A DNA stretch of 64,000 nucleotides from Pseudomonadota bacterium. Lineage in GTDB: Bacteria; Pseudomonadota; Alphaproteobacteria; Rhizobiales; Xanthobacteraceae. Positions 26,137 through 34,304 of this stretch are shown here, piece by piece; the first letter of the stretch is position 1; each line of letters opens with the position of its first letter. The notes under the pieces are model-generated. The model was not told the DNA's origin. It did no database searches and was given only the letters and a program-made list of their open reading frames with translations. Location: NCBI GenBank assembly GCA_023388935.1, contig JAEWFG010000170.1:1-64000 (forward strand). Reading direction: 5' to 3'. Made by a program: the position numbers and the translations under genes.

Positions 26137-26151
26137 GTTATACAACATAAC
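26137..26151. promoter_or_regulatory. Operator-like palindrome upstream of crotonase/CoA-ligase operon
   Basis: GTTATACAACATAAC is a 15-bp dyad with 5-bp perfect arms (GTTAT / ATAAC). It lies 20 bp before the ATG of the crotonase gene and resembles the TTAT...ATAA-type sites near pobA and the TRAP gene. Confidence 0.55.
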
Positions 26152-26170
26152 TATTCTGATAAGGACGCAA

Positions 26171-26980
26171 ATGACACAGGGAAACGCCGAGACCGCTGAC
26201 GCGGGCGCCTCCGGACTGTTGAGGATCGAGAGGGCGGACAGGGTTCTGACCGTGGGTCTGAACCGGCCAGCCAAGCGCAATGCGCTCAACGACGGCATCA
26301 TCCTGGAAATCGGCGAATGCTTTGCGTCACTGCCCGAGGATATCGGCGCGGTCGTCATCCACGGCATTGGTGACCATTTCTCCTCCGGCCTCGACTTGTC
26401 CGAACTGCAGGATCACGACGCGACCGGTGGCCTCTTGCATTCGCAGATGTGGCACCGGGTGTTCGACCGCATCCAGTATAGCCGCGTGCCCGTGATCGCG
26501 GCGCTCAAGGGCGCGGTGATCGGCGGCGGGCTCGAACTTGCCTGCGCCGCTCATATCCGCGTCGCCGAACCTTCGACCTATTTCGCGCTGCCCGAGGGGC
26601 AGCGCGGCATCTTCGTCGGCGGCGGTGGCTCGGTGCGGCTGCCGCGGCTGATCGGTGTCGCCAGGATGATGGACATGATGCTGACGGGGCGCGTCTATTC
26701 CGCGACCGAAGGCGCCTCCTACGGCTTTGCGCAATATGTGACGGAGGCCGGCAACGGCTTACCTAAGGCGCTGGAGCTTGCGACCAAGATCGCCTCCAAC
26801 GCGCCGCTGACGAATTTCGCCGTGCTCCAGGCGCTGCCGATGATCGCCGAGGCCAATCCACAGACCGGCCTGCTAATGGAATCGCTGATGGCGACGGTGG
26901 CGCAGAGCGACAAGGAGGCAAAACGCAGGATCCGCGAATTCCTCGAGCACAAGACCGCCAAGGTGAAGCCGAAATCATGA
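26171..26980 (+). CDS. Enoyl-CoA hydratase/crotonase family protein (aromatic acyl-CoA hydratase candidate)
   Basis: A 269-residue crotonase-fold enzyme. The oxyanion-hole motifs are present: SSGLDLSEL in the first loop and KGAVIGGGLELACAAHIRVA in the second. ALPEGQRGIFVGGGGSVRLPR carries an acidic residue where crotonases place catalytic Glu. The ATG follows AAGGA. Its last four bases overlap the start of the CoA ligase gene, so the pair work together. It probably hydrates p-coumaroyl- or feruloyl-CoA. Whether it also does the retro-aldol cleavage cannot be told from sequence. Confidence 0.88.
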   Translation: MTQGNAETADAGASGLLRIERADRVLTVGLNRPAKRNALNDGIILEIGECFASLPEDIGAVVIHGIGDHFSSGLDLSELQDHDATGGLLHSQMWHRVFDRIQYSRVPVIAALKGAVIGGGLELACAAHIRVAEPSTYFALPEGQRGIFVGGGGSVRLPRLIGVARMMDMMLTGRVYSATEGASYGFAQYVTEAGNGLPKALELATKIASNAPLTNFAVLQALPMIAEANPQTGLLMESLMATVAQSDKEAKRRIREFLEHKTAKVKPKS

Positions 26981-28860
26981 GCGCACAGCCGTCCTCTTCC
27001 AGCACAGAGCGCGGCGCGAGCACTTCTCCGCTGCGGCCGATCTCGTTCGGCGATCCCGCTGTTAATATCGAGCGGCGCGACGACGGCACGATCTACCTGC
27101 GGCCCAAGCAGCCGCTCGGCGACTATCCCGTCCGCATCACCGACCGCCTGCATCACTGGGCCAGGACGACGCCGGACCGCGTGTTCATGGCGGAGCGCGA
27201 AGGCGGCCGCGGCTGGCGCAAGATCACCTATGCCGAGTTGCTCACCGCGAGCCGGCACATCGCCTCGGCGCTGATCCGGCGCGGCCTCTCGGCGGAACGG
27301 CCGGTCGTCATCCTCTCCGGCAATTCGATCGACCATGCGCTGCTGGCGTTCGGCGCATTCTATGCCGGCATTCCGTTCTGCCCGGTGTCGCCGGCCTATT
27401 CGCTGGTGTCGAAGGATTACGGCAAGCTCTCCTATCTGATGAAGCTCCTGACGCCCGGCCTCGTCTTCGCCGAGGACGCCGACAAGTTCGCAGACGCGCT
27501 TGCCGCCAATGTCTCGCTCGGCACCGAGATTGCAGCCTCCTATGGCAGCGTGCCCGGCCGCGACGTCACGCTGCTCGCCGATCTCATGGCGACGCCGGTC
27601 CGCGGCGATCTCGACGCGGTGCATGAAAAGATCGGCCCCGACACGATCGCAAAATTTTTGCTGACGTCAGGCTCGACCGGCAATCCCAAGGCCGTCATCA
27701 ACACCCAGCGCATGATCTGCGCCAACCAGGTGATGCTGCGCGAGACACTCGCCTTCCTCAAGGACGAGCCGCCGGTCATCATCGATTGGCTGCCCTGGAA
27801 TCACACCTTTGGCGGCAACCACAATATCGGGCTGACGCTCTACAACGGCGGCTCAATGTATCTCGACGCCGGAAAGCCGATCCCCGGCGGCATCGCGGAG
27901 ACCGTGCGCAATCTCCAGGAGATTTCGCCGACCGTCTATTTCAACGTGCCTAAGGGTTACGAGTCGCTGCTGCCCTATTTGCGCGACGACCAGGGCCTGC
28001 GCGCAAAGTTCTTCGACCGGCTGCACGCGATGTTCTTCTCCGGCGCGGCGCTCTCGCCCTTCGTCTGGAACAGCCTCGACGAGCTCGCTGTGAAGGAAAA
28101 AGGCTATCGCGTGCCGATGCTGACGGGCCTTGGCGCGACGGAGACTGCGCCGTTCTTCATGGCGGTCAATCCGCGCACCAGCCGCTCCGGCCATGTCGGG
28201 CTGCCGGTGTCCGGCAATGACGCAAAACTGGTGCCGAACAACGGCAAGCTCGAAGTCCGTGCCAAGGGCCCGAATGTGATGCCCGGCTACTGGCGCCAGC
28301 CCGACATCACTGCGAAATCCTTCGACGAGGAAGGATTTTACAAGATGGGCGACGCGCTCAGGCCCGCCGATCCCGATGATTTCAACGCCGGCTTCGATTT
28401 CGATGGCCGCGTCAGCGAGGACTTCAAGCTCGCAAGCGGCACCTGGGTCAGCGTCGGCCCTCTGCGCGCGCGTTTCGTCGCGGCCTGCGCACCGCTGGTG
28501 CGCGACGTCGTCATCGCCGGCATCAACCGCGACGAGATCTCCGCACTCGTGCTGCTCGATCTCGACGGCTGCCGGCTGATCAACCCGACACTGCCGGCTG
28601 ACGATCTCACCGTCACTGCCCGCGATCGCCTGGTGCGCGAGGCTTTTCGCGAGCGCCTGACCCGGTTCCTCGGCACGGCCACCGGCTCCTCGACGCGGAT
28701 CATGCGCGCGATCCTCATGGATGCACCGCTGTCGATCGACAAGGGCGAGGTCACCGACAAAGGATCGATCAACCAGCGGGCGGTGCTTGAGCATCGCGAC
28801 GCGCTGATCGAGGAGCTCTATGCTGCCAATCCATCGGACCGTGTGATATCGGTCGGCTAG
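26977..28860 (+). CDS. Feruloyl-/p-coumaroyl-CoA synthetase
   Basis: A 627-residue AMP-forming acyl-CoA ligase of the feruloyl-CoA synthase type. The P-loop is LLTSGSTGNPKAVI near residue 228, the A5 region is LTGLGATETAPFF, and YKMGDALRPADPDDFNAGFD followed by FDGRVSEDFKL marks the hinge. The C-terminal domain ends STRIMRAILMDAPLSIDKGE rather than the usual catalytic Lys motif PKTxxGK, a feature I associate with this subfamily. Translation is coupled to the crotonase. It activates hydroxycinnamic acids for side-chain degradation (family knowledge). Confidence 0.88.
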   Translation: MSAQPSSSSTERGASTSPLRPISFGDPAVNIERRDDGTIYLRPKQPLGDYPVRITDRLHHWARTTPDRVFMAEREGGRGWRKITYAELLTASRHIASALIRRGLSAERPVVILSGNSIDHALLAFGAFYAGIPFCPVSPAYSLVSKDYGKLSYLMKLLTPGLVFAEDADKFADALAANVSLGTEIAASYGSVPGRDVTLLADLMATPVRGDLDAVHEKIGPDTIAKFLLTSGSTGNPKAVINTQRMICANQVMLRETLAFLKDEPPVIIDWLPWNHTFGGNHNIGLTLYNGGSMYLDAGKPIPGGIAETVRNLQEISPTVYFNVPKGYESLLPYLRDDQGLRAKFFDRLHAMFFSGAALSPFVWNSLDELAVKEKGYRVPMLTGLGATETAPFFMAVNPRTSRSGHVGLPVSGNDAKLVPNNGKLEVRAKGPNVMPGYWRQPDITAKSFDEEGFYKMGDALRPADPDDFNAGFDFDGRVSEDFKLASGTWVSVGPLRARFVAACAPLVRDVVIAGINRDEISALVLLDLDGCRLINPTLPADDLTVTARDRLVREAFRERLTRFLGTATGSSTRIMRAILMDAPLSIDKGEVTDKGSINQRAVLEHRDALIEELYAANPSDRVISVG

Positions 28861-28885
28861 CTAATCATCGCCAAAGGAGAACGCC

Positions 28886-29647
28886 ATGTTGTTGAAGGAT
28901 CAGGCAGTCATCGTCACCGGCGGCGCATCAGGGCTTGGCGCGGCCACCGCGCGAAAACTGGCTGCGCAGGGCGCCAGGGTCGCGGTCTGCGACCTCAATG
29001 CCAAGCTCGCGGAGACAGTCGCCGCCGAGATCAAGGGCGTGGCGGTGACCTGCGACGTATCCGATGCCGCCTCCGCGGAAGCTGCGATTGCGCAGGCGAC
29101 CAAGGCCCATGGCCCGGCGCGCGTGCTGGTCAATTGCGCCGGCATCGGCGTTGCCAAGCGCGTCGTCGGCCGTGACGGCCCGATGGCGCTCGCCGATTTC
29201 GACAAGGTGATCAAGGTCAATCTGATCGGCACCTTCAACATGCTGCGCCTTGCCGCGACCGAGATGTCCAGGCTTGAGCCGCAGGCAACCGGCGAGCGCG
29301 GCGTCATCATCAACACGGCCTCCGTTGCCGCCTATGACGGCCAGATCGGCCAATCGGCCTATTCGGCCTCCAAGGGCGGCATCGTCGGCATGACGCTGCC
29401 GATTGCGCGCGAGCTCGCGCAGTTCGGCGTCCGCGTGCTGACCATTGCGCCCGGCCTGTTCCTCACGCCACTCCTGGCAAATCTTCCGCAGGAAGCCCAG
29501 GACTCGCTCGCCGCCGCGATCCCGTTCCCGCGCCGGCTCGGCAACGCCGACGAGTTCGCCGCGCTTGCGTTGCACATGGTCGAAAATTCGTACCTGAACG
29601 GCGAAGTGGTGCGGCTCGACGGCTCGCTGCGCATGGCGCCGAAGTAG
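28886..29647 (+). CDS. SDR-family 3-hydroxyacyl-CoA dehydrogenase (HSD10-like)
   Basis: A 253-residue short-chain dehydrogenase. Cofactor loop TGGASGLGAATA, NAG-type motif NCAGIG, and active site Ser-Tyr-Lys in NTASVAAYDGQIGQSAYSASKGG. The overall pattern (LRLAATEMSRLEP...GERGVIINTASVAAYDGQ) matches type II 3-hydroxyacyl-CoA dehydrogenases of the HSD17B10 kind. It starts 25 bp after the CoA ligase behind AAAGGAGA. In this operon it would oxidise the hydrated acyl-CoA to a 3-oxoacyl-CoA, pointing to a beta-oxidative route. A thiolase is not present in the window. Confidence 0.87.
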   Translation: MLLKDQAVIVTGGASGLGAATARKLAAQGARVAVCDLNAKLAETVAAEIKGVAVTCDVSDAASAEAAIAQATKAHGPARVLVNCAGIGVAKRVVGRDGPMALADFDKVIKVNLIGTFNMLRLAATEMSRLEPQATGERGVIINTASVAAYDGQIGQSAYSASKGGIVGMTLPIARELAQFGVRVLTIAPGLFLTPLLANLPQEAQDSLAAAIPFPRRLGNADEFAALALHMVENSYLNGEVVRLDGSLRMAPK

Positions 29648-29678
29648 ATTGATGAGCGGAATTGCAGCAGCGATCTCG

Positions 29679-29806
29679 ATGCCACCTCTCCCATTGGGAG
29701 AGGTCGGCGCGGAGCGCCGGGTGAGGGGCTTAGCTCTACCGATGGAGCAAAATCCCTCACCCGAATTGCTGCGCAATTCGACCTCTCCCTCCGGGAGAGG
29801 TGAGAA
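29679..29806. repeat. Palindromic intergenic repeat with CTCTCCC / GGGAGAG arms
   Basis: CCACCTCTCCCATTGGGAGA at the left and ACCTCTCCCTCCGGGAGAGG at the right are both hairpins, with GGTGAGGGG / CCCTCACCC between. It is related in style to the repeats at 22446 and 24517 and lies between two genes of the same operon direction. Confidence 0.68.
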
Positions 29807-29830
29807 ACGGCCCCAGCGGGTACAAATCGC

Positions 29831-30250
29831 ATGTTCGTGAACCGGCGCGACGTCCAGATCCAGTGGGGTGATTGCGACCCCGCCAACATCGTCTACTACC
29901 CGCGCTATTTCGCGATGTTCGACGATTCGACGTCGACCCTGTTCGAGGTCGCCGGGTTCTCCAAGCAGGACCTGGTCCGCAAATACGGCCTGGTGGGGAT
30001 CCCCATGGTCGATACGCGGGCCAAGTTCTACATCCCCTCGACCTATGGCGACTGGATCACCATCGAGACGAAGATCGAGAGTATCAAGCGCTCGAGTTTC
30101 GAGGTGAGGCACAACGTCTACAAGGGCGAGGCACTGGCGATCGAAGGCTTCGAGACCCGCGTCCTGGTCGGCCGCGATCCCGTTAACCCCGACAAGCTGA
30201 AATCGGCACCGTTTCCTCCGGAAATGGTAGCGAAATTCATGGGGAGCTAA
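29831..30250 (+). CDS. 4-hydroxybenzoyl-CoA thioesterase-like protein
   Basis: A 139-residue hotdog-fold thioesterase. The signature RRDVQIQWGDCDPANIVYYP, with Asp in WGDCDPA, is that of the 4-hydroxybenzoyl-CoA thioesterase family (Pseudomonas type). SSFEVRHNVYKGE and RVLVGRDP follow. It would release 4-hydroxybenzoate from its CoA ester, giving the substrate of PobA encoded 9 kb to the left. It lies after an HSD10-like gene and before an uptake protein, supporting a p-coumarate to 4-hydroxybenzoate route (inference). Confidence 0.88.
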   Translation: MFVNRRDVQIQWGDCDPANIVYYPRYFAMFDDSTSTLFEVAGFSKQDLVRKYGLVGIPMVDTRAKFYIPSTYGDWITIETKIESIKRSSFEVRHNVYKGEALAIEGFETRVLVGRDPVNPDKLKSAPFPPEMVAKFMGS

Positions 30251-30328
30251 ATCGCCGCATCACCAAAAGAGGGGGCTGAATTGCCCCTCGATTTCTGCTT
30301 TCAAAGAAACACGTAAAGGGAGGAATAG

Positions 30329-31480
30329 ATGAAACGCTTTTACCTGACCGCTGCCATCGCGGCGGCAACGCTTGCCCTGCCGGCCCTGCCCGCGCTGGCG
30401 CAGTCGAACGAGATCACCATCGGCATCACCACCACCACGACCGGCCCGGGCGCGGCGCTCGGCATTCCCGAGCGCAACGCGCTGGAATTCGTGCCGAAGG
30501 AAATCGGAGGCGTGCCGCTGAAGGTGATCGTGCTGGATGACGGCGGCGATCCCACCACCGCGACCACCAATGCCCGCCGCTTCGTGACGGAATCCAAAGC
30601 CGACATCATCATGGGCTCGGCGCTGACGCCGCCGACGATCGCGGTCTCCAACGTCGCCAACGAGGCCGGCATTCCGCATTTCGGCCTCGCTCCCTTCCCG
30701 ATCACGCCGGAACGCATGAAGTGGTCGGTGGCGATGCCGCAGCCGATCCCGATCGTGGGTAAGGTGCTTTACGATCACATGAAGGCCAAGGGTGTGAAGA
30801 CCGTCGGCTATATCGGCTATTCCGACTCCTATGGCGACCTCTGGTTCAACGACCTGAAGGCCCAGGGCGTGCCGATGGGCATGACCATCGTCGACGAGGA
30901 GCGCTTCGCCCGTCCCGACACGTCTGTGACCGGCCAGGTGCTGAAGCTCGTCGCTGCCAATCCCGACGCGATCCTGATCGGCGCGTCCGGCACCGCGGCT
31001 GCGCTGCCGCAGACCGAGTTGCGCGAACGCGGCTATCAGGGTCTGATCTACCAGACCCATGGCGCCGCCAGCATGGACTTCATCCGAATCGCCGGCAAAG
31101 CGGCGGAAGGCGTGCTGATGGCCTCGGGCCCCGTGATGGACCCGGAAGACCAGCCGGACGAGGCCGCCACCAAGAGGCCCGGCCTCGCGCTCAACTCGGC
31201 TTATGAGGCCAAGTACGGCCCGAACAGCCGCAGCCAGTTCGCCGGCCATTCCTACGACGCCTTCGAGATCCTGAAGCGCGTGATTCCGACGGCACTGAAG
31301 ACCGCCAAGCCCGGCACGCCGGAATTCCGCGAAGCGATCCGCCAGGCGCTGCTGTCTGAGAAGGAAATGGCGGCGAGCCAGGGCGTCTACAACTTCACCG
31401 AAAAGGATCGCTACGGCCTCGACGAGCGCTCGCGCATCCTGCTCACGGTGAAGAATGGCAAGTACACGCTGGTGAAGTAG
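30329..31480 (+). CDS. Liv-type periplasmic substrate-binding protein, likely aromatic acids (CouP-like)
   Basis: A 383-residue type I periplasmic-binding protein with a signal peptide ending at ALA-QSNEI and an ATG preceded by AAGGGAGGA. It differs clearly from the four-copy array: ITIGITTTTTGPGAALGIPE at the start and RSQFAGHSYDAFEILKRV near the end. It has no permease gene beside it and lies at the end of the hydroxycinnamate operon. By analogy with R. palustris CouP, it may bind hydroxycinnamates and dock to the transporter at 10388-13932, which lacks a binding protein (inference). Confidence 0.87.
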   Translation: MKRFYLTAAIAAATLALPALPALAQSNEITIGITTTTTGPGAALGIPERNALEFVPKEIGGVPLKVIVLDDGGDPTTATTNARRFVTESKADIIMGSALTPPTIAVSNVANEAGIPHFGLAPFPITPERMKWSVAMPQPIPIVGKVLYDHMKAKGVKTVGYIGYSDSYGDLWFNDLKAQGVPMGMTIVDEERFARPDTSVTGQVLKLVAANPDAILIGASGTAAALPQTELRERGYQGLIYQTHGAASMDFIRIAGKAAEGVLMASGPVMDPEDQPDEAATKRPGLALNSAYEAKYGPNSRSQFAGHSYDAFEILKRVIPTALKTAKPGTPEFREAIRQALLSEKEMAASQGVYNFTEKDRYGLDERSRILLTVKNGKYTLVK

Positions 31481-31505
31481 ACTCAGTGATAGTCTTGAGG
31501 TGACG

Positions 31506-31534
31506 AGAGCCGGCCCAACGGGCCGGCTCTTTTG
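31506..31534 (+). terminator. Rho-independent terminator of the aromatic operon
   Basis: An 11-bp perfect stem AGAGCCGGCCC / GGGCCGGCTCT with a 3-nt loop runs into TTTT, 25 bp after the binding-protein stop. Confidence 0.9.
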
Positions 31535-31553
31535 CATTCCACGGGATGGCGCT

Positions 31554-32282
31554 TCAGGCCGCCTGCCGCTGCGGGGTCCAGGCGAACTCCGGATAGTAGG
31601 TGTCCATCATGCGGTCGACATAGGCGGTGAGGTTCGCAAATCCTTCGGCGCGCTCGCGCAGGCGGGATTCGAAGAACGGCGTCAGTATCCCGGCGAGTGC
31701 GCCGAACGCGGTCGCGTCGACACCGCTGGGCTTGCTGCCCATCAGATAAGCCTTGTCGCCGAGCTGCACCGAGAGCGCGAACAGCGAGCGTACGGCGAGG
31801 TCGACGTCGTCATCGGGTGCGTGACGGCCGAGACCGGAGAGCAGATAGTTCTCGGCGACGCGGAATTGCGCATCCTCGCGCAGCTTCTCACGGCTGTGCT
31901 CCGGCGCGCCGTCGAAGAAATGCGCAGGGCCCTTGGCGAAATTGACCGGATCGACCCAGCGTGCGCCGACCAGCGCCCAGTAGACGTGATGCTCGATCAT
32001 GCGCTCGAACGCCCAGGCCTGGGCGCGCTCAGTCAGCGACAGGCCGGCGTCGAAGTCGAAGCCGTAGCGGCGCTCGATATGGGCGCGGATGAAGGTGGAA
32101 TCGGCCACCGCCTCGCCGTCGTCGTCGATGAAGGGCAACTGTCCCTTGGGCGAGGCCGGCGGCATCGCACGCTCCTTCCGGTAGGGCAATCCGGCCATCT
32201 TGAGCTGCACCTCCGTCTTGGTGACGAAGGGGCTGATTTCCGGCAGGCCGAAGCCGGTGCCAAAGCCGTAGAGCGTGATCAT
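31554..32282 (-). CDS. Glutathione S-transferase family protein
   Basis: A 242-residue protein with an N-terminal thioredoxin-like domain (MITLYGFGTGFGLPEISPFV; PKGQLPFIDDDGEAVADSTFI holds the cis-Pro and the Asp-Ser glutathione-binding pair) and an all-helical C-terminal domain. The length and the wording KAYLMGSKPSGVDATAFGAL fit the metaxin/failed-axon-connections-like GST branch. The ATG follows GGAGA. It is convergent with the aromatic operon. It is probably involved in detoxification, and lies two genes from a YafY regulator that may control it. Confidence 0.87.
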   Translation of the reverse strand: MITLYGFGTGFGLPEISPFVTKTEVQLKMAGLPYRKERAMPPASPKGQLPFIDDDGEAVADSTFIRAHIERRYGFDFDAGLSLTERAQAWAFERMIEHHVYWALVGARWVDPVNFAKGPAHFFDGAPEHSREKLREDAQFRVAENYLLSGLGRHAPDDDVDLAVRSLFALSVQLGDKAYLMGSKPSGVDATAFGALAGILTPFFESRLRERAEGFANLTAYVDRMMDTYYPEFAWTPQRQAA

Positions 32283-32319
32283 GAAAGCTCTCCTGAACGA
32301 CCGAAAGAGTTGATGGAAC

Positions 32320-32607
32320 CTAGTGCCGGGCTGCTGCCACTATGGTGGCAGCAGCCGTGATATCTTCTGCAAAACGGGCCCCCCGCCAGGCGCGGCCCAT
32401 GACACTACGAACGACATGGCGGACCAGCGCGTCCGCGGCCTCGACCAGCGAGCGCGTCACCATGGTCGCGAGTGCAACGCGGAGATCGACGACGGTGAGA
32501 TCGAAAAACATGAGGCGGCCAAAGGCCCAGGAATACAGCGAGGCGTGCAGCGAGGCCTGTGCCCGCCACAACGGACCGGCCGGGCCGAAATGGGTCGGAA
32601 TGATCAT
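32320..32607 (-). CDS. Small hypothetical protein divergent from YafY regulator
   Basis: A 95-residue protein I do not recognise. The ATG at 32607 has GAGGG 6-10 bases upstream; a TTG at 32613 is an alternative. It is Ala/Arg/Val-rich with hydrophobic stretches (LYSWAFGRLMFFDLTVVDL) and no signal peptide. Its C-terminal codons include a perfect 12-bp-arm palindrome. It is transcribed from the same divergent region as the WYL regulator at 32720, with an operator-like dyad between, and toward the GST gene 37 bp beyond. An operon with that GST is likely. Confidence 0.55.
   Translation of the reverse strand: MIIPTHFGPAGPLWRAQASLHASLYSWAFGRLMFFDLTVVDLRVALATMVTRSLVEAADALVRHVVRSVMGRAWRGARFAEDITAAATIVAAARH
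32329..32356. repeat. Perfect palindrome within the 3' end of the small orphan gene
   Basis: GGCTGCTGCCAC and GTGGCAGCAGCC enclose a TATG loop. It overlaps the last codons of the minus-strand gene. It is not followed by a T-run on either strand. Confidence 0.8.
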
Positions 32608-32653
32608 GGACAAACCCTCTTCAGTCGGTGTGTTGGCCCGGTATAGAACTCCC

Positions 32654-32677
32654 CTGCTGCCAACATCCTGTCAGCAG
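32654..32677. promoter_or_regulatory. Probable YafY/WYL-regulator operator
   Basis: CTGCTGCCA and TGTCAGCAG form an inverted repeat around ACATCC, with one mismatch (C/T) inside each arm. It lies between the divergent starts at 32607 and 32720 and shares the TGNCA half-site with the dyad next to the other YafY gene at 39757. Confidence 0.66.
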
Positions 32678-32719
32678 CCACGCGCCGTTTTCTGATGCGC
32701 CACCGATAAGAGAATTGTC

Positions 32720-33418
32720 ATGAGACGCGCCGACCGGCTGTTTCAGATCATCCAGGTGCTGAGGCGCACGCGTAAGCCGCTGACGGCGGATGCGATCGCG
32801 GCCGAGCTCGAGACCTCGAAGCGCACGATCTATCGCGACATCGCAACGCTCATGGGTCAGCGCGTGCCGATCCGCGGCGAAGCCGGCATGGGCTACATCC
32901 TGGAAAAGGGTTTTGACCTCCCGCCCCTCATGCTGACACCCGACGAGATCGAAGCGGCAGTGCTGGGCGCGCAATGGGTCGCGGGCCACGCCGATTCCGC
33001 GCTGGCACGCGCCGCCGAAGATTTGATGGCCAAGATTGCCGACACCGTGCCTGAGCGCCTGCGCCCCTTCGTTCTGGAGCCCGCGAGCCGGGCGCGGCCA
33101 AGCTGGAACAGGGAGCCTGACCGCCTGGACATGGTGCGCACGCGCACACAGATCCACGAAGGCAAGAAGATCATGCTGCGCTATCGCGACGAGCAGGGCC
33201 GCCCCAGCGAGCGCATGATCTGGCCGATCTCGGTCGGATATCTCGAAGCGGTCCGCCTGCTCGCGGCCTGGTGCGAGCTGCGCAGCGACTTCCGCAGCTT
33301 CCGCACCGACCGCGTCGTGGATGCGACCTATCTCGATGAAAGATATCCGGAGCGACGCGACGTGCTGCGCGCGAAATGGCGGCAGAGCCTGGTCTGGGGC
33401 CCGCCAAAGGACACGTGA
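32720..33418 (+). CDS. YafY-type HTH and WYL-domain transcriptional regulator
   Basis: A 232-residue regulator. The N-terminal winged helix has RADRLFQIIQVLRRTRKPL followed by AELETSKRTIYRDIATL. The C-terminal half is a WYL-like effector domain in which the signature appears as MIWPISVGYLEAVRLLAAWC. Such proteins usually repress a neighbouring enzyme gene. Here the divergent genes are a small orphan protein and a GST. It ends 5 bp before the cysteine-cluster gene. Confidence 0.9.
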   Translation: MRRADRLFQIIQVLRRTRKPLTADAIAAELETSKRTIYRDIATLMGQRVPIRGEAGMGYILEKGFDLPPLMLTPDEIEAAVLGAQWVAGHADSALARAAEDLMAKIADTVPERLRPFVLEPASRARPSWNREPDRLDMVRTRTQIHEGKKIMLRYRDEQGRPSERMIWPISVGYLEAVRLLAAWCELRSDFRSFRTDRVVDATYLDERYPERRDVLRAKWRQSLVWGPPKDT

Positions 33419-33423
33419 GCACG

Positions 33424-33747
33424 ATGGAACAGACATCCCCCACCGATCTGTCGAGCTGCTGCCAGAGTTGCGGCGCCTGCTGCGGCTATTCGGAAAACTG
33501 GCCGCGCTTCTCGATCGAGAGCGACGAGGAGCTGGCGGCTATCCCTGAAGCGCTCGTCAACGGCCGGCAATCCGGCATGCGTTGCGAAGGTGACCGCTGT
33601 TCGGCCTTGCAGGGAGAGATCGGAAAGGCAACCGCGTGCGGCATCTACGCGGTGCGGCCGGAGGTCTGCCGCACCTGCATGCCAGGCGACGCCGAATGCG
33701 CGATCGCGCGGCGGAAGTTCGGGCTGCCGGCGATCGAAGCAGCTTAA
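33424..33747 (+). CDS. YkgJ-family cysteine-cluster protein
   Basis: A 107-residue protein from the ATG at 33424. It shows the conserved cysteine cluster CCQSCGACCGY near the N-terminus and later cysteines in CEGDRCSAL, ACGIYAVRPEVCRTCMPGD and EC, the YkgJ (CxxCxxCC) pattern thought to bind zinc or an Fe-S cluster. It lies 5 bp after the WYL regulator and is likely cotranscribed. Its stop overlaps the stop of the convergent gene. Biochemical role unknown. Confidence 0.87.
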   Translation: MEQTSPTDLSSCCQSCGACCGYSENWPRFSIESDEELAAIPEALVNGRQSGMRCEGDRCSALQGEIGKATACGIYAVRPEVCRTCMPGDAECAIARRKFGLPAIEAA

Positions 33748-34142
33748 GCCGGAACGGTCTCGCCGATCTCGTCGTCGAGCTCGTCCTCGAGCGGTGCAAA
33801 CACCGAGAGCGGCTTGGTCGACAGCGTGATCGGCTTACGACCGCCCGACAGCGACGGCGAGGATTTCGCCGCGCTTTCGCGCGACAGCGCGTAGAGCGTC
33901 GAGCCGACGCGGCCGCCGTTCTCGATCAGGTCACGTTCGCTGCAACTGCCTGCGATCGCAACCGCCAGTGTGTGCAGATGGCTGCGGCGATAGCAGAACA
34001 GCGCCAGCCTGGCGCGCGCGTCAGGGGAAACACTCTCAACCAGCCTCGGCAGGCCACTCTCGCTGGCGCGGTACATCTCGCCAAGGAGCTCGTCGCGAAC
34101 CGGGCAGAAATCGCTTTCAAAAGCGTCGCGGCTTGAAAACAT
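33744..34142 (-). CDS. Conserved hypothetical protein
   Basis: A 132-residue cytoplasmic protein without a domain I can name. The first half is helical (PVRDELLGEMYRASESGLPR, ARARLALFCYRRSHLHTLAV); the second half is polar and acidic with a tail EDELDDEIGE. The start has AGGGAGAA-type sequence upstream on the minus strand. Its stop codon shares two bases with the stop of the YkgJ-family gene on the other strand, so the genes are convergent with no gap. Confidence 0.72.
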   Translation of the reverse strand: MFSSRDAFESDFCPVRDELLGEMYRASESGLPRLVESVSPDARARLALFCYRRSHLHTLAVAIAGSCSERDLIENGGRVGSTLYALSRESAAKSSPSLSGGRKPITLSTKPLSVFAPLEDELDDEIGETVPA

Positions 34143-34304
34143 TGTAGTTCTCCCTCGTGTGGGAAGATGCCGCGCAATGCTCTAATGAAAGGTTAACCAC
34201 GCTGCCCGGTAGTCATCCGGGGGTCCTTGCGCGCTGGCCCGCGAATCAGCGGGGTCCGGCGGGGACCGCCGTTGCGGCCATCCTACGGCCGAAAGGAGCT
34301 GGCA

